This document shows, piece by piece, positions 1 to 7,316 of a DNA stretch of 26,066 nt. Under the pieces are notes generated by a model. The model was given only the letters and a program-made list of their open reading frames with translations, was not told where the DNA came from and did no database searches. Origin of the DNA: CAZTZL01 sp964537715 (GTDB lineage Bacteria; Zhuqueibacterota; QNDG01; DSAB01); contig CAZIAH010000056.1 of the NCBI GenBank assembly GCA_964537715.1, forward strand, positions 1-26,066, written 5' to 3'. Position 1 is the first letter of the stretch; each line of letters begins with the position of its first letter. Made by a program: the position numbers and the translations under genes.

Positions 1-3000
1 GTGTATCTTCCGCGATTCCCAGATTATTGGTTAGCTTTGGCTGAACACCCACATGTCCATCACCCGATACAATCTGAAAAGTGATCGGAATATTTTGAAT
101 CGGCTGATCCTGATTATTAAGCGCTTTTGCTGCTAAAAAATTGGGGAAGGAACTATTCACAAAATGTTTTGTTCCAGGAGGGATAGTCGTCATACTGATG
201 ATATCCTTAACAGCGCCAGTGATTGTTACAGTAAATACGACTTCTCCGCTTTTACCCCTGTCATAAAATGTGGCCCGTATCTTTTTTTGTGTGTATTGAT
301 AACCCAGAATGATATTGGTCGAAGCTTCTCCATTTGCGTTCGTTACTGCATTCGGATTAGTCAGATCGCCATCTCCCTCCGTGACTTGAAAAGTCACACT
401 GGTACCGGCTCTGGCCTTGTTTCCGTATTTATCGAACAAAGCCACTTTTAATCGTGTCCCCAGCGTGTCGCCGGCAACACCGGTTAAATCATCGGTTAAT
501 TTTTGAATTGTTTTCGCCGTATCGGCCAGACCGGTCGCAACAAATTCCACGGACTGTGCAACACTGTATGTTCTGGCTACAACGCGATTGATCCCGGCGG
601 TCTGTGCCAGTTTCCAGGTTGTTCCTATTTCACCGTTATCGTTTGTATAAAGCATGTCCACATCTTCTGTCCCATTCGGCACAAAACCCGCATCCTTTGT
701 GACAATCAGCTTGTCCAGCGGAGTTTCCGGATGGCCATTCCAAATCTTAATCGTATAAACCTGCCCGGCTGTTAAAGCGACAGAATAGGCGGTGCTGCTG
801 CCTTGAATCCGCACAGGATCCCACCGCCAGGTGCTTGAACCGGTGGCATAATGAGGAGTCCATGCAAAACCATCGACAGGTGTTTTCCCTACAAGTTCAA
901 AAAAGATGACAAAATGGCTCCAGTAAGAGGACTTGGCCCTTCCCCAGAAATAGTAGGTTCCGCTCGTTTGAACATAAAACGGGTAGGTTGCATAACCGTC
1001 GTGATCGGTACTCGAATAACTTTGAATATACTTGCCCCCGGCAGCTTCATCATCATCCGCCACAACCATCGTTCCCTGAGGATTTCCCCATTCCGCTTCG
1101 ATTCGAATATGATCATCCGGCGGTTGAGGTGCCGTCACTTCTCCATCCCCCTGAGTAACAACAAATGTAACCGGCACGTTTGCCTTGGGAGTGTTATTCT
1201 CGGTCCTTACGACTACTTTTATCGAATCAGGAAGCCATTGATTCACAGTGCCTTCCAATATTTGCGATCCCACTGCGCTGATCTCGGACACACCCCCTTC
1301 GGCACCATAGGTGATAAAAGCATCCACATTGTTGTTCCTTTCACCCGATAATCTCGCCAACATAATGCCGGAATAATTTCTATCTTCGTTGCCATATAAT
1401 TTATCCATATCATAAAGAGAATTGAGTGTGGCCAGTTCACGGTTCACATAGACATCGAATTTGTTATTGGCCGGATCGGATGTATCGACCACTACGGAAA
1501 GCGTATCACTGGCAGAAGGAAAATATCCAACATTACTATAATTGTAAGAAACCGCGTCGATCAAATCTGTAATTACTCCATTCTCTATATTGAACAAATA
1601 GATCAAGTTGCTTGTTGTTCGAACAAATACCAAATACCCGCTTGCAGTAGTGGTAGTATCATCCGCCAAAACGACAATTCCGCCGTTTTCGACAGTAGTC
1701 GGCGGTCCCTGGTTTGTGGCCGACGCCCCCCAGACAAGACGCACGGTGTTTGGATTCGGACGTTTATAAACCGCCATACTTCCCCAATCACGGGTCAACT
1801 GGGTATTGACCAGTTCACCATTGGTAATCTGATACTCGGCTGGATCACAAACCCAGTCTTCACCCAGACTGGTTCGATTAAAAGAATCCGTATACGGTTT
1901 TCCTGTTGTGGTTTCATTGGCAATGGTAGAAAGATTCCCTGTATTGCCCCACGAGTCAACCGCCTTGATGGCGAAATAATATCTCGTATTCGGCAGCAGA
2001 CCGGTAACTGTATAGCTTTCACTCTGTCCTGATGTCTTTGGGGGCGGCACATCCGCAACAATTTTGGCATCATCAAAATTGCTATTCGTAATATTTTCTA
2101 TAGAATACCTTAAATCATAGCTCGCCGCCTGCCCATCAATACCGTCATCACCGACGGAAGTCCATAACAAGGTAATAGAATTGTCTCGCGGAGAAATGGC
2201 CCACAGATTATCAATTTGACCCGGTGCCACCACATCTCTTCTCTGAACATCTGCCTTGAAATGATCGACCAGTACACTCTCACATGCCCCCCGAAACGCC
2301 ACACCGGCCAGGGCATTGGCATTGTATGGATAACCATAGGGATCCTCAATGGGAGAATATTCATTACTGTTTAATGAAACATAAAACCGGTTGATATTCT
2401 GCGTGCTAGTTGTAATAACGACATGCGTGACACCAAATGTGGCATTTCTGGCAAGGTTCAATCCAATAGCCCGATAGCCAACTTCACGTACGACTTCCCC
2501 GTCATAAATATCAAACACTCGGATATATCCGTTTCGAATAATCACCAGATAACCATCCGCCACACTAAAATTCGTATTGTTCATACCGACAAGGAGTCCG
2601 ACACCACTCAATGTATCGATATCCGTGGTGGATTGTGAATGAATTTTGATTTCGAACGCATTCATCCCTTGGGTAGAATCCCAGACCGCCAGGTTCGTCC
2701 AGGTATCGGGGGCCTCGGCCGCACAATAAATGGCGCCTCCGCCATTCTCCCCTACATTTTGAAACCGTATACTGTCATTGCTGGCATGCCATCCGTGGTT
2801 TCCGTTAAATGTCCCGGTGCGGTCGAAATAATCGACAAGGGGTTCAGCTAAGTAATTCTTAATATAATCGGCATATATCTCCCCCATCGCCTCGTAACCA
2901 GTTTCGTTCGGATGGGTATGATCATTAATGGTGGTCGGATCTGTATCCACATTGTAATAGGTCATCTGATTCGCATAAAAAGGTGCGTGCATGTTTACAA

Positions 3001-3667
3001 GAGTCACTCTGTTTCGTTTATCTATTTCCAGGTTTTCCCACAACTCCTGAATTCTTGAATTGTATTCAACGATTCGTGCATTTGCGCCGGCCATTTCTGT
3101 ATAAGGCGCTGCAGGTACGATCTTACAAAGAAAAATCTGCTCGATTGTATGCCTGCTGTAATCTAACAGGTAATTGATCAACGTATCCAATTCGCAGGTG
3201 ATCGTCCCTGGCGTGTTGTAGCCTCCAACATGCTGGTACGTACTCAAATCGTTTGTGCCCAGATGGACCAGGACAATATCAGGAAGATCGTTCAGTGGCA
3301 TATCATTCAACATGTCATTGATCCTGTAAGGTCTATCCGAAACTGGTAAGAACTCATCTATTCTTGCCCCATCCACATAGTAACCCAGGTAAGGTGGATC
3401 GGCAACCCCGCCTGGTAGATTTGATGTCCCCCATGTGCCATTCGGACCGGTCAGTTCCACATCGTAACCGCTGAGGTTATCGAGCAAATGATTTCTGTAT
3501 CCATGCTCGCCCGGAGGAGGAGTAGCCTGATCGATTTTTCCCCAGGTAATTGAATTGCCCAAGGGCATGATTTTTTTGGTTTGAGCAATCAGTGCCCGAG
3601 AAAAAAGAATGGACAATACAATCAAAAAAATTGCTTTCCCCATCTTATAATTGTGTCTTTTAACCAT
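1..3667 (-). CDS. Large secreted SGNH/GDSL esterase with LamG-like, FnIII, CBM-like and Big_1 (invasin-type Ig) domains; C-terminus beyond the window
   Basis: The reading frame is open from the ATG at 3667 to the left edge: 1222 codons with no stop. AGGAGGG at 3682-3676 lies 8 bases before the ATG. A signal peptide (basic start, hydrophobic residues 12-28) implies export. Residues ~32-275 form an SGNH hydrolase: block I GNSITWG with Ser39, block III GTND at 138-141, and block V D251-H-T-H254. Two laminin-G/concanavalin-like modules (~281-475 and ~594-790) flank a fibronectin III domain (~482-590). Invasin-type Ig repeats follow (~800-1040, ~1045-1150, and one from ~1165). The first of these carries a CBM6/35-like insertion (~853-995). 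Such proteins usually deacylate surface or environmental polysaccharides; the substrate cannot be told from sequence. The gene lies beyond the terminator at 3858-3892, so it is probably transcribed separately, although I found no convincing promoter. The true length is unknown. Confidence 0.88.
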   Translation of the reverse strand, partial: MVKRHNYKMGKAIFLIVLSILFSRALIAQTKKIMPLGNSITWGKIDQATPPPGEHGYRNHLLDNLSGYDVELTGPNGTWGTSNLPGGVADPPYLGYYVDGARIDEFLPVSDRPYRINDMLNDMPLNDLPDIVLVHLGTNDLSTYQHVGGYNTPGTITCELDTLINYLLDYSRHTIEQIFLCKIVPAAPYTEMAGANARIVEYNSRIQELWENLEIDKRNRVTLVNMHAPFYANQMTYYNVDTDPTTINDHTHPNETGYEAMGEIYADYIKNYLAEPLVDYFDRTGTFNGNHGWHASNDSIRFQNVGENGGGAIYCAAEAPDTWTNLAVWDSTQGMNAFEIKIHSQSTTDIDTLSGVGLLVGMNNTNFSVADGYLVIIRNGYIRVFDIYDGEVVREVGYRAIGLNLARNATFGVTHVVITTSTQNINRFYVSLNSNEYSPIEDPYGYPYNANALAGVAFRGACESVLVDHFKADVQRRDVVAPGQIDNLWAISPRDNSITLLWTSVGDDGIDGQAASYDLRYSIENITNSNFDDAKIVADVPPPKTSGQSESYTVTGLLPNTRYYFAIKAVDSWGNTGNLSTIANETTTGKPYTDSFNRTSLGEDWVCDPAEYQITNGELVNTQLTRDWGSMAVYKRPNPNTVRLVWGASATNQGPPTTVENGGIVVLADDTTTTASGYLVFVRTTSNLIYLFNIENGVITDLIDAVSYNYSNVGYFPSASDTLSVVVDTSDPANNKFDVYVNRELATLNSLYDMDKLYGNEDRNYSGIMLARLSGERNNNVDAFITYGAEGGVSEISAVGSQILEGTVNQWLPDSIKVVVRTENNTPKANVPVTFVVTQGDGEVTAPQPPDDHIRIEAEWGNPQGTMVVADDDEAAGGKYIQSYSSTDHDGYATYPFYVQTSGTYYFWGRAKSSYWSHFVIFFELVGKTPVDGFAWTPHYATGSSTWRWDPVRIQGSSTAYSVALTAGQVYTIKIWNGHPETPLDKLIVTKDAGFVPNGTEDVDMLYTNDNGEIGTTWKLAQTAGINRVVARTYSVAQSVEFVATGLADTAKTIQKLTDDLTGVAGDTLGTRLKVALFDKYGNKARAGTSVTFQVTEGDGDLTNPNAVTNANGEASTNIILGYQYTQKKIRATFYDRGKSGEVVFTVTITGAVKDIISMTTIPPGTKHFVNSSFPNFLAAKALNNQDQPIQNIPITFQIVSGDGHVGVQPKLTNNLGIAEDT

Positions 3668-4048
3668 TATAAAATCCCTCCTGAAACAAACCCTTCCGTG
3701 TTTGTTCTCTTTCTTCGAAAATTGTGATCTGATAGCGACTCAATATAATGTTTCCACTTTTAACTATATTTTTCGGAGAATGTCCTTTTAATCGCACGTT
3801 GATAAATCAAAAAAAACGAATCTCCTTTTGAACAAAATAGACTCTTACTATGTTTGCAAAAAAAGTGCCATATTCCCAAGAAATATGGCACTGTATAATC
3901 TATTGAATTATAAGCAATTATATTTTTCTTGCCATTACACGCAAGTGGCGCTGACTTTTAAATCGATTAAAAACCCTTCCATCTGGACACTTTTCGACCA
4001 CATGTTTCAGACCTTTAAAAACAGGGGAAAACGACATTATTGCCGATT
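3668..4048. other. Intergenic region between the MCE gene and the SGNH gene
   Basis: This 381-base stretch holds the terminator of the minus-strand cluster (3858-3892) and the 5' leader of the SGNH gene. The leader carries a weak A/T-rich hairpin just upstream of the ribosome binding site (arms 3685-3691 and 3700-3706, 8-base loop). Between the MCE stop codon and the terminator lie about 156 untranslated bases with one further small inverted repeat (CTTGC at 3928-3932, GCAAG at 3941-3945). I see no conserved gene and no convincing promoter. A 74-codon plus-strand frame here runs through the terminator stem and looks spurious. Confidence 0.6.
3858..3892 (-). terminator. Rho-independent terminator closing the minus-strand cluster
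   Basis: The arms at 3864-3874 (AGTGCCATATT) and 3882-3892 (AATATGGCACT) pair perfectly over 11 bases with a 7-base loop. Read on the minus strand, the stem is followed directly by seven T residues (3864-3858). It lies 156 bases after the stop codon of the MCE gene and before the SGNH gene, so it should end transcripts from the cluster to its right. Confidence 0.88.
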
Positions 4049-4885
4049 TTAAAAAACGGAAACATGAAAATAACGCTTGGGCGAATGCTGAATATCCGTA
4101 ATTAAAGAATCCAGATCACTGCTCACCCGAACAAGCTGATTATAAAGTTTCTGATCGTTCACCAGTTTACCGAGAGTACCTTCCTGAGTTTCCACACGTG
4201 TCAACGCACTGTTCATGAGGGTTGCAGTACGATCCAATTTCCTGACGACCTGATTGAAACGAACGGCCGTGGAATCTCTTTCGATGTGCTCGGTAAAAGC
4301 ATCTATGCGCTCGATTGAAGCATAGATATTTTGACGGTTTTCCTTCAAGATGGCATGCAGTTGTTCGGTGCTCATTTCCAGATTTCGAATCACCTCTTTA
4401 AATTGGACAGGATCGAGAAATCCCTGCAGTCCGGCAAGCACCGTATCTAGACTTGAAAAAATTCTGTTGGTCTTTGTCATGAGATCATCCAGATCTCCCT
4501 TGATCTCTCCTTGGAAAACAAATCCGGGCGGAACTTTCTGACCGTCTCCTCCGGGATAGATGGAAAGCTGTTTTCCTCCCATCAGTTCTTGATTTTCAAT
4601 GACGATCGCCGCATCGGTAAAAACAGGGATACCCTTGTCAATCCAAAAATGGACTTCTGCGCAATCCGATTTCAGTATGATTCTGTCAATCTGTCCCCGA
4701 TCAACACCTCTGACCACAACCGGATCCCCTTTTTCCAGACCTTTCACGTTGCTGAATTGAGCACTGTACTCCCCTCTCGAAGAAAACAGCTTCATTCCTT
4801 TACCCCAGATCAATCCCATTACAAGTATGAGAATCGCGATCGTTATTGTGATTCCGACAAATACCTCGGTTTTTTGATCTGTCAT
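4049..4885 (-). CDS. MCE/MlaD-family protein, membrane-anchored lipid-transport component
   Basis: The 278-residue protein has an N-terminal membrane anchor (~8-28) and an MCE domain (~36-113) with the family patterns GLEKGDPVVVRGVDRGQI and LMGGKQLSIYPG. A long helical, probably coiled-coil tail (~130-265) ends in PKRYFHVSVF, close to the 'PKRY-h-h-FS-h-F' ending common in FCB-group MCE proteins. MlaD-type proteins sit in the inner membrane and carry phospholipids across the periplasm with an MlaE permease and MlaF ATPase. Neither partner is in the window, so this component is orphaned or its partners lie elsewhere. The ATG is preceded by GGGGGA. It is the last gene of the minus-strand run, 47 bases after hprK. 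The exact lipid substrate is unknown. Confidence 0.88.
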   Translation of the reverse strand: MTDQKTEVFVGITITIAILILVMGLIWGKGMKLFSSRGEYSAQFSNVKGLEKGDPVVVRGVDRGQIDRIILKSDCAEVHFWIDKGIPVFTDAAIVIENQELMGGKQLSIYPGGDGQKVPPGFVFQGEIKGDLDDLMTKTNRIFSSLDTVLAGLQGFLDPVQFKEVIRNLEMSTEQLHAILKENRQNIYASIERIDAFTEHIERDSTAVRFNQVVRKLDRTATLMNSALTRVETQEGTLGKLVNDQKLYNQLVRVSSDLDSLITDIQHSPKRYFHVSVF

Positions 4886-4932
4886 ATTTATCCCCCGTTC
4901 TTTATTGAGATGAAATCTCTATCATGTGAAGA

Positions 4933-5922
4933 TTATTCGAAATCATGTCCCAGTATACTCCTTTGATGGCGAATTTTATTGCTGATCTTTCGATGTAAAT
5001 TCTCCTCGAAAATTTTTGCAGAATGATGACCATAAAGTTTCAACAACTGATTCAATGCAATGACTTCGGCAATCACAGTAATATTTTTCCCGGGATAAAT
5101 TGGCAACCGAATCAATGGAATCTTTTCACCTAAAATCTCAATGAAATCATCTTCCAGTCCGAGACGTTCGTACTTTTGGGAGTCATCCCAATCGACCAGT
5201 TCGACCTGAACCTCGACGCGTTTCTGCCGTCGAATTCCCCGTATCCCAAAAATAGCCTGGACATCGATAATGCCCAAACCCCGAATTTCCATATGATACC
5301 CCAGCCTCGAATTCCCCTTACCGATAAGCACACCTCCCGTACGTCTGTCAATCGTAACCACATCATCCGCAACCAGCCGATGCCCGCGGGCAACAAGATC
5401 CAAAGCGATTTCGCTTTTACCGATTCCGCTCCGCCCGGTAAACATGAGACCGATTCCATATACATCCACCATGGAGCCGTGAATACTGATCGTGGGCGCA
5501 AAGTGTTCGTCTAAATAATCCGCTAACAATTGAATCAGTTTGGTTGTCGCAAATGGCGTCCGAAATACACAGAGCTGATATTGATCGGCCAGCCGTATGA
5601 ATTCATCCGGCATGCGATTGTCGCCGGAGACGATTACACAAGGAATATCAAACGAAAACACTTTGCTCAGTGATTTCTCCCGCTGCCCAGGCGTCAGTTT
5701 GTTCAAATAGGAGATTTCCGTATTGCCGCAAATTTGAATACGATGATAGGTAAAAAGCTCGACAAAACCGGCAAGAGCAAGACCGGGACGGTGTAACTCC
5801 TTGTCTGTAATGAGCTTTTTCAAGTTTCCCTTCTTGCAAACTAATTTCAACTGGAGACGCTTTTCATTATCCTCAAAAAACGTCTTTATCGAAATACCGG
5901 GAACGGGACTTTTTTCACTCAA
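4933..5922 (-). CDS. hprK: HPr kinase/phosphorylase
   Basis: HprK phosphorylates a serine of the phosphocarrier HPr with ATP or pyrophosphate and reverses the reaction with phosphate, linking carbon and energy state to regulation. The 329 residues match the usual length (~310-330). The N-terminal domain spans ~5-135. The kinase domain has His148 in the HGSMVDVYG segment, a P-loop GRSGIGKS (163-170), the acidic ADD at 186-188, the signature MEIRGLGIID (211-220), and the C-terminal PIYPGKN loop (~274-280). The start is a TTG, with GAGG 9 bases upstream; no in-frame ATG lies between it and the upstream stop. It follows hpf by 85 bases and precedes the MCE gene. Neither HPr nor any PTS enzyme is in the window. 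In Gram-negative bacteria HprK often serves regulation rather than sugar uptake; that role here is inferred. Confidence 0.95.
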   Translation of the reverse strand: MSEKSPVPGISIKTFFEDNEKRLQLKLVCKKGNLKKLITDKELHRPGLALAGFVELFTYHRIQICGNTEISYLNKLTPGQREKSLSKVFSFDIPCVIVSGDNRMPDEFIRLADQYQLCVFRTPFATTKLIQLLADYLDEHFAPTISIHGSMVDVYGIGLMFTGRSGIGKSEIALDLVARGHRLVADDVVTIDRRTGGVLIGKGNSRLGYHMEIRGLGIIDVQAIFGIRGIRRQKRVEVQVELVDWDDSQKYERLGLEDDFIEILGEKIPLIRLPIYPGKNITVIAEVIALNQLLKLYGHHSAKIFEENLHRKISNKIRHQRSILGHDFE

Positions 5923-6007
5923 AATAACAATCCTCGATTTTATATTTTATCCTAAAGTTTTGTAAATCCCCATTTGTATGATTCAAAGAAATATTTTCAA
6001 TCCAATC

Positions 6008-6352
6008 TTATGACAGTTTAGTTTCATCTTCAATCGATGTAGATTCATCTATAAATTTTTCGTGTTCAAAACCTTTCAGTCGTTCTTTATACTTTAGTAT
6101 CTGCCTTTCAAGTTTATCCACGGTACTGTTGATGGCCTTCTTCATATCTTCGGACTGGTCCTGGGCCGTCAGAACGGTTCCATAAACCAGAGTTTTGATT
6201 TCAACCATACGGTGGCTCTTTTCCCACTCCAGAATAACTTCGATGTCGATGATGCCGTCGTAGTATTTTTTAAGACGTCTGACTTCATTTTCAACGTAAT
6301 GCTTCAACGATTCGGATAGTTTGAAATGCCGTGCCGTAATATTGAGTCGCAT
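6008..6352 (-). CDS. hpf: Ribosome hibernation promoting factor (short HPF/RaiA family)
   Basis: The 114-residue protein is the short form of the HPF/RaiA (sigma-54 modulation) family. It has the N-terminal pattern MRLNITARHFKLSESLKHYV, a central basic strand-helix region, and the helix DMKKAINSTVDKLERQILKYK (~69-89). HPF binds the 30S subunit at the mRNA/tRNA path and promotes inactive ribosome dimers in stationary phase. The short acidic tail (~100-114) does not resemble the C-terminal dimerisation domain of long HPF, so dimerisation would need another factor, or this form acts like RaiA. The ATG has AGGA 6-7 bases upstream. It lies between xerC (32 bases) and hprK (85 bases), a neighbourhood seen in several Gram-negative groups. 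Confidence 0.93.
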   Translation of the reverse strand: MRLNITARHFKLSESLKHYVENEVRRLKKYYDGIIDIEVILEWEKSHRMVEIKTLVYGTVLTAQDQSEDMKKAINSTVDKLERQILKYKERLKGFEHEKFIDESTSIEDETKLS

Positions 6353-6384
6353 AGATCTATCCTTTCCATTGCTTTTTCATTCGA

Positions 6385-7299
6385 TTAAATTGGATTTTCC
6401 CCTTCGGCCCGCGGATGCGCCTGTTGATAAATCTGCCTGAGCCGATCCATGGTCAAATGGGTATAGATTTGTGTGGTCGAAAGATTCACATGGCCCAACA
6501 ATTCCTTGACTGCTTGAAGATCCGCACCATGATCGAGCAAATGGGTTGCAAATGTGTGTCGTAAAACGTGCGGACTTAATTTCTTTTTATCCGAGACTTT
6601 TTTCAAACACCGCTGAACAATGAGCTGAACACCCCTTGCCGAAATTCTCTCACCGGAACGATTGAGAAACATGGCCAGATTTCCTGTTTTTGGATGATAT
6701 TCATTCCGGTTCTGGAAATAGAGATACACACTTTGCCGGATGTTTCTGCCGACGGGAATAATCCGCTCCTTCCCGCCTTTCCCTAACACTTTTACCGTCC
6801 CGGCATGAAAATCCAGATCGGTGATATTCATATTTATCAACTCGGATAAACGCATGCCTGTTCCGTAAAACAGTTCCAAAATAGCCCGATCACGCAACCC
6901 CTGAACCGAGTCGGCGGTCACGTTTCTTAACGCATCCCGCATCTCATCTTCACGAAAAAATTCGGGCAGCTTTTTCCCCAGCTTCGGAGAAACAAGTACC
7001 GATACGGGGTTGACCGTGATTTTTTTCGTTCTGACCAGATATTTGAAAAACGCCCTCAAACTCGCCATTTTTCTGGCAATCGTTCGTGTGTTCATTCCCA
7101 TCCGGAGCAGATCGCCAAGGAAAGACCGGATGTCTTCTTTGGAGATATGATCGATTTTCACTGGATTCTGTTCTGCATTCAAATTTTCCATAAATTCGGA
7201 AAACTGATTGAGATCGATCTGATAGGCCTTGATCGTGTGCGGCGAGTAATGTCGTTCTTTAGAAAGATATCGAAGAAAATTTTGAATGATCTCTTCCAA
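6385..7299 (-). CDS. xerC: Tyrosine recombinase of the XerC/XerD family
   Basis: Xer recombinases resolve chromosome dimers at dif before cell division. The 304 residues match the family length. The N-terminal SAM-like core-binding domain covers ~3-90 and the catalytic domain ~110-290. The full active-site set is present: Arg150, Lys174, His244, Arg247, His270 and nucleophile Tyr279, in the motifs GTGMRLSEL, SPHVLRHTFATHLL and LLGHVNLSTTQIYTH. The start is a TTG 17 bases after topA's stop; the frame upstream holds no ATG before a stop at 7335, so translation probably starts here with help from upstream coupling. XerC and XerD are hard to separate by eye; the position next to topA and the ending resemble XerC. 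The complete catalytic set argues against a decayed integrase. Confidence 0.93.
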   Translation of the reverse strand: MEEIIQNFLRYLSKERHYSPHTIKAYQIDLNQFSEFMENLNAEQNPVKIDHISKEDIRSFLGDLLRMGMNTRTIARKMASLRAFFKYLVRTKKITVNPVSVLVSPKLGKKLPEFFREDEMRDALRNVTADSVQGLRDRAILELFYGTGMRLSELINMNITDLDFHAGTVKVLGKGGKERIIPVGRNIRQSVYLYFQNRNEYHPKTGNLAMFLNRSGERISARGVQLIVQRCLKKVSDKKKLSPHVLRHTFATHLLDHGADLQAVKELLGHVNLSTTQIYTHLTMDRLRQIYQQAHPRAEGENPI

Positions 7300-7316
7300 A
7301 CTATCCGTCTCAAATG

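Noticed and set aside
164..3177. Several short open frames on both strands at the left end
   Set aside because: They are all shadows of one continuous minus-strand frame (3667 to 1) that encodes recognisable SGNH, FnIII and Ig domains.
3828..4052. A 74-codon plus-strand open frame
   Set aside because: It runs through the terminator hairpin at 3858-3892 and lacks a ribosome binding site.
6385..7299. A phage or integron integrase
   Set aside because: Length, motifs and housekeeping neighbours fit a chromosomal Xer recombinase; there are no attachment-site repeats or phage genes.
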